Below are positions 1 to 6,568 of a stretch of DNA of 15,299 bases, in pieces; position 1 is the stretch's first letter, and each line of letters starts with the position of its first letter. Source of the stretch: an uncultured Chlorobiota bacterium (GTDB lineage Bacteria > Bacteroidota > Bacteroidia > Bacteroidales > JAADGE01). The DNA is taken from contig CAMZKI010000137.1 in the NCBI GenBank assembly GCA_947311125.1, forward strand, positions 1 to 15,299, read 5' to 3'. The position numbers and the translations under genes were made by a program. The notes below the pieces were generated by a model. It was not told the origin of the DNA. It searched no databases and was given only the letters and a program-made list of their open reading frames with translations.

Positions 1-234
1 CTTTTTCTTTGTCATCGGCTTCTCTGAAATATATTTTGTCTTCAAGAAGTTCTTGCATTGCTATAAGAGTTTGTTTGGCTAGTCTTTCGTAAAATCTTGA
101 AGAAATATTTGAAAACAGAGAGCAAATTGAAATATCAAGATTTTACGAAAGACTACCCAAACAAACTCTTATAGCAATGCAAGAACTTCTTGAAGACAAA
201 ATATATTTCAGAGAAGCCGATGACAAAGAAAAAG
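1..234. repeat. Long inverted repeat (fold-back) at the window start
   Basis: Positions 1-100 are the reverse complement of 135-234 with a single mismatch (C79 against C156), separated by a 34-nt spacer (101-134). The right arm is the genuine 3' end of rpoZ, and the left arm is an inverted copy of it. The copy breaks the rpoZ reading frame with an in-frame TAA at 90-92. The short sequences 93-100 (AATCTTGA) and 135-142 (TCAAGATT) appear to be a native 8-nt inverted repeat. Everything to the left of 93 is what a strand would produce by folding back there and copying itself. I infer a chimera from amplification or assembly, though a real genomic inverted duplication cannot be excluded. Confidence 0.95.
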
Positions 235-239
235 AATAA
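93..239 (+). CDS. rpoZ: RNA polymerase omega-like subunit, C-terminal fragment (5' part missing)
   Basis: This frame encodes the last 48 residues of a protein ending at TAA 237-239. It contains the segment ENREQIEISRFYERLPK, which I recognise as the conserved C-terminal part of the Bacteroidota omega/Rpb6-like RNA polymerase subunit (normally about 110 residues). Omega helps fold and assemble the beta' subunit. The position directly before coaBC is also where this gene sits in many Bacteroidota. The N-terminal half is absent because the sequence left of about position 93 is an inverted copy of the gene's own 3' end. The frame meets a stop at 90-92. The start seen here is a breakpoint, not a translation start. 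The identification rests on remembered family sequence, not on a search. Confidence 0.7.
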   Translation, partial: NLEEIFENREQIEISRFYERLPKQTLIAMQELLEDKIYFREADDKEKE

Positions 240-263
240 AACATAACCCTATAATGCCCTAAA

Positions 264-1469
264 ATGAAAGGGAAAAAAATCATAATCGGTATTACCGGAG
301 GAATTGCAGCATATAAAGCTGCAATTCTTATAAGACTGCTCATAAAAAAAGGTGCGGAAATACAAGTAATAACCACACCTTTTGCCGAAAAATTCATAAC
401 CCCGCTTACACTTTCTGCACTTTCTAAAAACCCTGTCCTCAAAATGTTCTACAATCCGGAAAACGGAGACTGGAACTCGCACGTGGATATAGGACTGTGG
501 GCTGACGCTTTTGTTATTGCACCGGCAACCGCAAACACAATAGGCAAAGCAGCAAACGGAATTGCAGACAATCTGCTTCTCACGACATATCTATCGGCAA
601 AATGCCCCGTTTTTTGGGCTCCGGCTATGGATTTAGACATGTTTCGCCACCCTGCCGTTCAAAAAAACATACAAACACTGAAATCTTTCGGAAATTATAT
701 AATTGATGCCGAAACGGGAGAACTTGCAAGCGGGCTGGAAGGAAAAGGCAGAATGGCAGAACCCGAAAACATCGTAAATTTTCTTGAAAACCATTTCAGC
801 CAAAAAAAAAAGCTCAGAAATCTTAAAGTTTTAATAACTGCCGGACCAACCTATGAAAATATAGACCCCGTCAGATTTATAGGAAACCGTTCAAGCGGAA
901 AAATGGGATACGCACTTGCCGAAGTTTTTGCTGAAAACGGAGCAGAAGTTACAATTATTTCAGGCCCCGTAAACATAAAGCCCGAAAACCGGGAAATTAA
1001 AATAATTTCAGTTGAAAGTGCTGAAGAAATGTATAATCAAACAAAAAAACATTTTCCCGAAAACAACATAATAATATTTGCTGCCGCAACGGCAGATTAC
1101 ACTCCCGAAAATCCTGCAATCTCAAAAATAAAAAAGAAAACAAACTATTTAAATATAAAATTAAAACCAACAACAGACATTGCCCTTGAATTGAGCAAAA
1201 TAAAATTAAAAAATCAGACAACTGTAGGATTCGCTTTAGAAACAGACAATGAAATAATTAATGCAAAAAATAAACTTAAAAAAAAGAAATTTGATTTTAT
1301 TGTTTTAAACTCATTAAAAGACAAAGGTGCCGGATTCGGGTACGACACAAACAAAATTTCTGTTATAGATAAAGACAATAATATTAAAAATTTTGAGTTA
1401 AAATCAAAAACTGAAGCAGCCGGGGACATACTGAACATAATTACTGAACTTATCAAGGCTGATTCATAA
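264..1469 (+). CDS. coaBC: Bifunctional phosphopantothenoylcysteine decarboxylase / phosphopantothenate-cysteine ligase
   Basis: CoaBC carries out two consecutive steps of coenzyme A synthesis in the cytosol. The CoaB half ligates cysteine to 4'-phosphopantothenate using CTP. The FMN-dependent CoaC half decarboxylates the product to 4'-phosphopantetheine. The CoaC flavoprotein domain covers about residues 1-180, with GITGGIAAYKAA (9-20) and the catalytic-type His73 in HVDIGL. CoaB follows from about 186, with ITAGPTYENIDPVR, NRSSGKMGYALAE and the KIKKK lysine motif near 288-292. The length of 401 is normal. Two CoaC signature residues differ from the E. coli form: PAMN is PAMD (Asp123), and the Cys of the ACG loop is Ser156 (LASGLEGKGRM). 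The ATG lies 24 nt after the rpoZ stop, so co-transcription with rpoZ is likely. Confidence 0.95.
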   Translation: MKGKKIIIGITGGIAAYKAAILIRLLIKKGAEIQVITTPFAEKFITPLTLSALSKNPVLKMFYNPENGDWNSHVDIGLWADAFVIAPATANTIGKAANGIADNLLLTTYLSAKCPVFWAPAMDLDMFRHPAVQKNIQTLKSFGNYIIDAETGELASGLEGKGRMAEPENIVNFLENHFSQKKKLRNLKVLITAGPTYENIDPVRFIGNRSSGKMGYALAEVFAENGAEVTIISGPVNIKPENREIKIISVESAEEMYNQTKKHFPENNIIIFAAATADYTPENPAISKIKKKTNYLNIKLKPTTDIALELSKIKLKNQTTVGFALETDNEIINAKNKLKKKKFDFIVLNSLKDKGAGFGYDTNKISVIDKDNNIKNFELKSKTEAAGDILNIITELIKADS

Positions 1470-1484
1470 ATTTCATTTTCGTTT

Positions 1485-2396
1485 ATGAAAAAAATTATTT
1501 TTATAACAGTACTTTTCCTGAGTACCTTCCGGATATTTTCTCAAGAACTTAATTGCAGAATAAGCATTAACAGAAGCCAAATACAAGGAACAAACGAAGA
1601 GCTTTTCAGAAAAATGCAGCAAGACTTATACGAATTTATGAACAACAGAAGCTGGACTAATAATATTTTCTCTAATAATGAACGTATTGAATGCCAGATA
1701 CAAATAACACTTTCAAAATATAACGGAATAGACAAATTTACCGGAAATATTTCGGTGCAGTCTACACGTCCCGTTTTTAATACCAATTATAAATCAACAT
1801 TGTTCAATTTTAAAGAAGATAACGACTTTGATTTTTTCTATACCGAAGGACAAGCACTTGAATTTAACGAAAATACACACCTGTCAAACCTCACATCGGT
1901 TTTAGCATTCTACGCATATATAATCATAGGACTTGACTACGATTCTTTCGGACTAAACTCCGGAACACCGTATTTTGAAAAAGCAAATCAAATAATGAAC
2001 AATGCTCAGTCTGACCCCGACAACAACTGGAAAGCATTCGGAACAACCAATCAAAATAACAGATATTATCTCATAAACGGTTTAATGAGCAGTGAAAACG
2101 CACCTCTCAGAAAATTTAATTATCGTTACCACAGACTCGGCTTAGACATAATGTCAGAAAAACTCGAAGAAGGAAGAAATCAAATAGCAAATGCCTGTCA
2201 GTTCCTTAAACAAGTTTACAACAGAAAAGCCAATTCATTTATACTCAGAATACTGCTGACAACAAAAGTTGATGAAATAGTAAAAATATTCTCAGATGCT
2301 CCGGTTCAGGAAAAGAAAAAAGTATATAACATACTTAAAGAAGTTGACCCGACAAACCCTAAAGTAGACAAAATTATGCAACAAGGACAAAATTAA
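1485..2396 (+). CDS. DUF4835 family secreted protein (PorD-like, possibly type IX secretion associated)
   Basis: A 303-residue protein with a clear N-terminal signal peptide: Lys-Lys, then a hydrophobic core at about residues 4-18, with probable cleavage near FSQ. Family features are the mature start ELNCRISIN, a NRSWTNN stretch near residues 54-60, and a C-terminal part rich in helices. It matches my memory of the Bacteroidota DUF4835 family (Pfam PF16119), which some databases label PorD of the type IX secretion system. I am confident of the family but not of the function. No TM segment follows the signal, so it should be periplasmic or outer-membrane associated. It begins 15 nt after coaBC, as in many Bacteroidota genomes, and probably shares its transcript. 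The recN gene that I remember as a frequent next gene is not present here. Confidence 0.8.
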   Translation: MKKIIFITVLFLSTFRIFSQELNCRISINRSQIQGTNEELFRKMQQDLYEFMNNRSWTNNIFSNNERIECQIQITLSKYNGIDKFTGNISVQSTRPVFNTNYKSTLFNFKEDNDFDFFYTEGQALEFNENTHLSNLTSVLAFYAYIIIGLDYDSFGLNSGTPYFEKANQIMNNAQSDPDNNWKAFGTTNQNNRYYLINGLMSSENAPLRKFNYRYHRLGLDIMSEKLEEGRNQIANACQFLKQVYNRKANSFILRILLTTKVDEIVKIFSDAPVQEKKKVYNILKEVDPTNPKVDKIMQQGQN

Positions 2397-2430
2397 AAAC
2401 AAATTTAGCGGTCAATATGTTATTTTTTCT

Positions 2431-2438
2431 TAATTTTG
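2431..2438 (+). promoter_or_regulatory. Candidate -7 box of a Bacteroidota-type promoter upstream of udk
   Basis: TAATTTTG matches the Bacteroidota -7 consensus TAnnTTTG and lies 38 nt before the udk start in an 80-nt intergenic gap. The only upstream candidate for a -33 element is a weak TTTA at 2404-2407, so the call is tentative. Confidence 0.4.
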
Positions 2439-2476
2439 AATTCCGATAGATACTGCTTAAATTAAAAATACCTGAA

Positions 2477-3103
2477 ATGCTGATAATCGGAATCGCCGGA
2501 GGAACCGGCTCCGGAAAAACAACCGTTGTAAGAAAGCTGACCGAACAACTCCCGAAAGGAGAAGTTGCAATTCTTTCTCAAGATTCATACTATAAAGACA
2601 ACAGTCATATCCCTCCGGAAGAAAGACAAAAAATTAACTTTGACCACCCCGACTCAATAGAATGGGACTTGCTCATAGAACACATACAACAATTAAAAAA
2701 AGGAAAAGCAATAGAAGAGCCCTCCTACTCATACATCACCTGCACCCGTAATGCCGAAACAAAAACCGTCCTGCCGCATAAAGTTATAATTGTTGAAGGC
2801 ATTCTCATCTTAACAAACAAAAAATTAAGAGACCTCTTCGACATCAAACTTTTTGTATATGCCGACGATGACGATCGCCTCGGAAGAGTAATAGAAAGAG
2901 ACATAGCTGAAAGAGGAAGAACGGTAAAAAAAGTACTGGAAAGATACGCTGCCGTAGTAAAACCTATGCACCTGCAATTCATTGAACCCTCAAAAAGTTT
3001 TGCCGATATTATAATCCCTCAAGGCGGACACAACAAAGTAGCAATAGAACTTCTGTCAGCCATAATAGAAAAATATCTGAACCAAAAATCTGATGACCGA
3101 TAA
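2477..3103 (+). CDS. udk: Uridine/cytidine kinase
   Basis: Udk phosphorylates uridine and cytidine to UMP and CMP with a nucleoside triphosphate donor, the committing step of pyrimidine nucleoside salvage in the cytosol. The 208-residue protein has the usual family length. It shows the Walker A loop GIAGGTGSGKTT (residues 5-16), the SQDSYYKD segment with its catalytic-type Asp, the NFDHPDSIEWDLL substrate-side motif, VIIVEGILIL, and the lid region with RDIAERGRT. The C-terminal FIEPSKSFADIIIPQGG is also typical. The ATG start gives the expected MLIIGIAGG N-terminus. The 3' end overlaps the next gene by 11 nt. A nucleoside transporter and upp lie a few genes downstream, which supports the salvage role. 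Confidence 0.95.
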   Translation: MLIIGIAGGTGSGKTTVVRKLTEQLPKGEVAILSQDSYYKDNSHIPPEERQKINFDHPDSIEWDLLIEHIQQLKKGKAIEEPSYSYITCTRNAETKTVLPHKVIIVEGILILTNKKLRDLFDIKLFVYADDDDRLGRVIERDIAERGRTVKKVLERYAAVVKPMHLQFIEPSKSFADIIIPQGGHNKVAIELLSAIIEKYLNQKSDDR

Positions 3104-3809
3104 AATAAAAAATAATCAAATCTTATTTCTGGATATAGAAACAGTTCCCGCTGAGCCGTCATTCAAAGAATTGTCCGCTCAAATGCAGAAACTTTGGGAA
3201 AAAAAATCAAAATACCTCATAAAACCGGAGGATAAAGACGAAACTCCCGAAACTATATACCCAAAAGCCGGTATTTTTGCGGAATTCGGAAAAATCGTAT
3301 GTATTTCAGTCGGTTTTTTTTATAAAAATACATTCAGAACAAAATCATTTTTCGGAAATAACGAAAATAAAATACTTACGGATTTTAAAAACCTTATTGA
3401 AAAATCTTACAGCTCTCCTGAAAAATACCTATGTGCACACAACGGAAAAGAATTTGACTATCCTTACATAGCCCGCCGAATGCTTATTAACGGCATAAAA
3501 CTGCCCGAAATGCTTAATCTCGCAGGAAAAAAACCGTGGGAAGTAAAACATCTTGACACTTTAGAATTATGGAAATTCGGCGATTACAAACACTATACAT
3601 CATTAGAACTCCTGACGGCTGTTTTTAACATCCCGACACCCAAAGATGATATTGACGGAAGTATGGTATATGAAATTTATTACAAAGAAAATGACATTGA
3701 AAGAATTGCGGAATATTGCGAAAAAGATGTAACTGCAACGGCACAACTGTTTTTAAGATATAAAAACCGCGATATCCTAAAACCCGAAGATATTATATCC
3801 CTCACTTAA
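3093..3809 (+). CDS. DEDDy 3'-5' exonuclease, PolB exonuclease-like (PF10108-type)
   Basis: A 238-residue stand-alone RNase H-fold exonuclease related to the proofreading domain of family B DNA polymerases. The acidic metal-binding residues are visible: Asp14 and Glu16 in FLDIETVP (Exo I), Asp122 in HNGKEFDYPYIARR (Exo II), and Tyr208 to Asp212 in YCEKDV (Exo III, the DEDDy form). There is no polymerase domain. The expected activity is 3'-5' removal of nucleotides from single-stranded DNA or RNA, but the biological substrate of this family is not established. The ATG overlaps the end of udk by 11 nt in another frame, implying translational coupling and one transcript. An internal promoter follows it, so it probably ends the udk unit. 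Confidence 0.8.
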   Translation: MTDKIKNNQILFLDIETVPAEPSFKELSAQMQKLWEKKSKYLIKPEDKDETPETIYPKAGIFAEFGKIVCISVGFFYKNTFRTKSFFGNNENKILTDFKNLIEKSYSSPEKYLCAHNGKEFDYPYIARRMLINGIKLPEMLNLAGKKPWEVKHLDTLELWKFGDYKHYTSLELLTAVFNIPTPKDDIDGSMVYEIYYKENDIERIAEYCEKDVTATAQLFLRYKNRDILKPEDIISLT

Positions 3810-3816
3810 AAAAATA

Positions 3817-3846
3817 TTGTTATTTTTAAGCTAATTATTAATTTTG
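3817..3846 (+). promoter_or_regulatory. Bacteroidota-type promoter for the BFN-UVR / nupG unit
   Basis: TTG at 3817-3819 (-33 element) and TAATTTTG at 3839-3846 (-7 element, consensus TAnnTTTG) are separated by 19 nt, within the known spacing. Transcription would start near 3852. This argues against using the in-frame TTG codon at 3844 as a start, because it lies inside the -7 box, and favours the ATG at 3883, giving a leader of about 30 nt. Confidence 0.65.
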
Positions 3847-3882
3847 CTTTTATTTTCAATAAACCGAGCAAGACAAAGCTTT

Positions 3883-4470
3883 ATGAATAAAATTCGTATC
3901 AAAATAGCAGGATTATCATACAGCCAAACACGTTCCGGTGCCTATGCCCTCATTCTTGAAGAAGAAGACGGCAACCACAGGCGACTCCCTGTAATAATAG
4001 GAACGGCCGAAGCTCAATCTATTGCAATACAATTAGAAAACCTGAAGCCATACCGCCCCTTAACCCACGACCTCTTTGTAAGTATGGCAAACTCTTTCCG
4101 TATAGAAGTCCTTGAAGTAAACATAATAAAACTCGAAGAAGGTATTTTTTATTCCGAGATTGTATGTAAAAGAGAACACGCAATAATAAAAATAGACTCA
4201 AGAACATCAGATGCCGTAGCAATTGCTTTAAGATTTCATGCCCCTATTTACGTTACGGAAGAAATAATGGATAAAGCCGCAATGGTTTTTGATGATGAAA
4301 ATCAAACTGTTGAAAAAGATGAAAGCGAAACAAAAGAGGATACTTACAATTTTCAAAACCTGACAGAAGAAGAACTGAAGAAAAAAATGGATGAAGCCGT
4401 AAAAAATGAAGAATACGAATTAGCATCACTGATAAGAGACGAATTAAAAAAGCGAAGAAAGAACAAATAG
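3883..4470 (+). CDS. Bifunctional nuclease (BFN, DUF151) domain protein with C-terminal UVR motif
   Basis: From the ATG at 3883 this is a 195-residue protein. The BFN/DUF151 domain (PF02577) spans about residues 4-135. Its typical stretches are RSGAYALILEE, LPVIIGTAEAQSIA, the THDLF segment and IDSRTSDAVAIALR. A charged linker (140-157) leads to a C-terminal UVR motif of the UvrB/UvrC type (about 159-190: EEELKKKMDEAVKNEEYELA, then Arg/Lys-rich). Characterised plant BFN proteins cleave RNA and DNA, and UVR motifs mediate protein contacts in nucleotide excision repair and McsA-like proteins. A nuclease or nucleic-acid stress role is therefore an inference. An upstream in-frame TTG (3844) is less likely because it overlaps the promoter -7 box. 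nupG begins 20 nt later. Confidence 0.85.
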   Translation: MNKIRIKIAGLSYSQTRSGAYALILEEEDGNHRRLPVIIGTAEAQSIAIQLENLKPYRPLTHDLFVSMANSFRIEVLEVNIIKLEEGIFYSEIVCKREHAIIKIDSRTSDAVAIALRFHAPIYVTEEIMDKAAMVFDDENQTVEKDESETKEDTYNFQNLTEEELKKKMDEAVKNEEYELASLIRDELKKRRKNK

Positions 4471-4490
4471 TTTAACAAAATTCCAAACTG

Positions 4491-5750
4491 ATGAGCATAA
4501 AATTAAGGTTAATAATAATGAATTTTCTCCAGTTTTTTGTCTGGGGAGCATGGCTTATAACAATTGCAAACTACTGGTTCGGCACAATGGGATGGGGAGC
4601 AACCGAATTCGGAGCAGTTTTCCTTACTTTAGGTATTGCATCATTATTTATGCCTACCTTAACAGGAATTATTGCAGATAAATGGGTTAATGCAGAAGTT
4701 GTCTATGCCGTTTCACACCTTTTGGCAGGAGTTGCCGTAGCATGTTTTCCGTTTATAAACGACCCGCATACATTTTTTTGGGTTATGCTGTTTGCAATGA
4801 GTTTCTATATGCCTACTATTGCTCTTACCAATACTATTGCATATAACGCTTTAAACCTTGCAAAATTAGACGTAGTAAAAAACTTTCCTCCTATACGAGT
4901 TTGGGGAACTGTCGGGTTTATCGCTGCAATGTGGTTCACCAATTTAACAGGTAATAAGGCAAGTGAAAATCAGTTTTATATATCAGCAATTGCATCTCTT
5001 ATTCTCGGAATATACTCTTTCACCCTGCCGAAATGTCCGCCGAAGCAAAAAACCGACGAAAAACAATCATTTATTAAGCTGTTCGGATTAGAAGCTTTTA
5101 AATTATTCGGCAACTATAAAATGGCTGTATTCTTTATCTTTTCAATGATGCTCGGAGCATCGTTACAGCTAACAAATATGTACGGAGACCGCTTCCTCGA
5201 CCACTTTAAAGAAATACCTAAATACTCCGATTCTTTTATAGTAAAATACTCAACTATCGTAATGTCCGTTTCTCAAATTTCAGAAACCTTGTTTATTCTT
5301 ACAATTCCGTTCTTTCTTAAACGCTTCGGCATAAAGAAAGTAATGATATTCAGTATGTTCGCATGGGTTTTACGCTTCGCCTTCTTCGGAATAGGCGGAC
5401 CTGAAGGATTCGGACTTGTACTGATTATTACTTCAATGGTTGTTTACGGAATGGCATTTGACTTTTTTAATATTTCCGGCTCATTATTTATTGAAACCGA
5501 AACAGACAGCAAAATACGAGGCAGTGCTCAAGGACTTTTTATGATGATGACCAACGGTTTCGGAACTATGATAGGTGCACTCGGAAGCGGCATCATAATT
5601 GATAAATACTTTGTACTTCCTGATAAAACATGGGATTGGCATAACATATGGCTCAGTTTTGCAGCTTATGCGCTTATTGTTGCAATCTTATTTATGATAC
5701 TATTTAAACATAAACATAATCCCGAAAAAATTAAAAATATTAATCATTAA
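4491..5750 (+). CDS. nupG: NupG-like nucleoside:H+ symporter (MFS, NHS family)
   Basis: A 419-residue inner-membrane protein with about 12 predicted transmembrane helices, close in length to E. coli NupG (418). Strong NupG signatures run along the whole protein: FLQFFVWGAWL near the N-terminus, the loop GIIADKW (MFS motif A region), NFPPIRVWGTVGFIAAMW, FFIFSMMLGASLQLTNMYGD, SQISETLFILTIPFF, DFFNISGSLF and GSAQGLFMMMTNGFG. It should import purine and pyrimidine nucleosides with protons. Its neighbours udk upstream and upp downstream agree with pyrimidine salvage. It lies 20 nt after the BFN-UVR gene, and a clear intrinsic terminator follows it, so these two genes probably form one transcript. 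The gene symbol is by similarity; substrate range is not shown. Confidence 0.88.
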   Translation: MSIKLRLIIMNFLQFFVWGAWLITIANYWFGTMGWGATEFGAVFLTLGIASLFMPTLTGIIADKWVNAEVVYAVSHLLAGVAVACFPFINDPHTFFWVMLFAMSFYMPTIALTNTIAYNALNLAKLDVVKNFPPIRVWGTVGFIAAMWFTNLTGNKASENQFYISAIASLILGIYSFTLPKCPPKQKTDEKQSFIKLFGLEAFKLFGNYKMAVFFIFSMMLGASLQLTNMYGDRFLDHFKEIPKYSDSFIVKYSTIVMSVSQISETLFILTIPFFLKRFGIKKVMIFSMFAWVLRFAFFGIGGPEGFGLVLIITSMVVYGMAFDFFNISGSLFIETETDSKIRGSAQGLFMMMTNGFGTMIGALGSGIIIDKYFVLPDKTWDWHNIWLSFAAYALIVAILFMILFKHKHNPEKIKNINH

Positions 5751-5763
5751 ATTTTAACGGTCT

Positions 5764-5788
5764 AAAGCGGTTTAATACCGCTTTTTTT
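5764..5788 (+). terminator. Intrinsic terminator after the nupG gene
   Basis: A perfect 8-bp stem (AAAGCGGT 5764-5771 with ACCGCTTT 5777-5784) closes a 5-nt loop and runs into a T tract (T through 5788). It sits 14 nt after the nupG stop, so it would end the BFN-UVR/nupG transcript and leave upp to its own promoter or to read-through. Confidence 0.85.
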
Positions 5789-5820
5789 ATATTTTTACAA
5801 AACATTACAAGCTATTTAAA

Positions 5821-6471
5821 ATGATACATATCCTCGGTGAACAAAATTCCGTATTAAACAAATTTATTTCTGAAGTTCGAGATATCAATATCCAAACCGA
5901 CAGTTTAAGATTCCGCAGAAACTTAGAACGAATAGGTGAAATTTTCGCATACGAAATAAGTAAAAATCTCGAATACGAAAATAAAGACATAACAACTCCT
6001 CTCGGAACCTCTAATATGAACGTCCTAAAAGATAATATAGTTCTTGCTACGGTTTTAAGAGCCGGACTTCCTCTGCATCAAGGTCTGCTGAACTTTTTCG
6101 ACAGAGCACAAAATGCTTTTGTAGGATCATTCAGAAAATATCATAAGGACAACAGTTTTGAAATAAAATCAGGATATTTGTCAGCTCCGGATATTGACGA
6201 TAAATTTCTGATTATTTCAGACCCTATGCTGGCAAGCGGTTCGTCATTAGTTTTAGCACACAAAGAATTAACACAAAACGGCGACCCTAAACACACACAT
6301 ATAGTAACAATTATTGCGGCAAAAGAAGGAGTAGAATATATGCAGGAACAACTTCCTAAAGATAAATATACTGTATGGATAGGAGCATTAGACAATGAAC
6401 TGACCGCAAAATCTTACATAGTTCCCGGCTTAGGAGATGCCGGAGATTTAGCCTACGGAGAAAAAATATAG
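5821..6471 (+). CDS. upp: Uracil phosphoribosyltransferase
   Basis: Upp transfers the ribose-5-phosphate of PRPP to uracil to make UMP, the base branch of pyrimidine salvage. The 216-residue protein is of normal length. It has the phosphoribosyltransferase type I fold signatures TVLRAGLPLHQGL (78-90), the PRPP-binding loop ISDPMLASGSS (132-142, with Asp134 and Gly140), and the C-terminal uracil-recognition stretch VPGLGDAGDLAYG (201-213). The PRPP loop reads ASGSS where many family members have ATGGS, a mild variation. The ATG start follows a 32-nt stretch after the nupG terminator. No strong promoter consensus is visible there; TATTTTTA at 5789-5796 is only a poor -7 candidate. No clear terminator of its own is seen downstream on this strand. 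Confidence 0.95.
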   Translation: MIHILGEQNSVLNKFISEVRDINIQTDSLRFRRNLERIGEIFAYEISKNLEYENKDITTPLGTSNMNVLKDNIVLATVLRAGLPLHQGLLNFFDRAQNAFVGSFRKYHKDNSFEIKSGYLSAPDIDDKFLIISDPMLASGSSLVLAHKELTQNGDPKHTHIVTIIAAKEGVEYMQEQLPKDKYTVWIGALDNELTAKSYIVPGLGDAGDLAYGEKI

Positions 6472-6529
6472 AATATTTATCACAAAATTTTTATCTTTAT
6501 TTTTTTAACAGCATTTTACAAATCCTCTT

Positions 6530-6562
6530 AAAACAAAACAACTCCCTGGAAAGGGAGTTGTT
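6530..6562 (-). terminator. Intrinsic terminator of the tRNA gene (minus strand)
   Basis: A perfect 10-bp stem (6537-6546 with 6553-6562, containing ACTCCC/GGGAGT) with a 6-nt loop lies just downstream of the tRNA. Read on the minus strand it is followed by TTGTTTT (complement of 6530-6536), the U-rich tract of an intrinsic terminator. On the plus strand it is followed by AAAAAG, so it is unlikely to stop upp transcription in the same way. Confidence 0.8.
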
Positions 6563-6568
6563 AAAAAG

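Noticed and set aside
1..92. A second minus-strand rpoZ gene end in the left arm
   Set aside because: It is only the mirror copy of 143-234. It contains no additional rpoZ sequence and is best explained by the fold-back.
143..442. 99-codon minus-strand open frame across the rpoZ end and coaBC start
   Set aside because: It overlaps two genuine plus-strand genes and includes part of the inverted repeat. There is no promoter and no recognisable domain.
6472..6536. Possible intrinsic terminator directly after upp on the plus strand
   Set aside because: The stretch is T-rich, but I found no stable hairpin before a T tract; the nearby strong hairpin is oriented for the tRNA.
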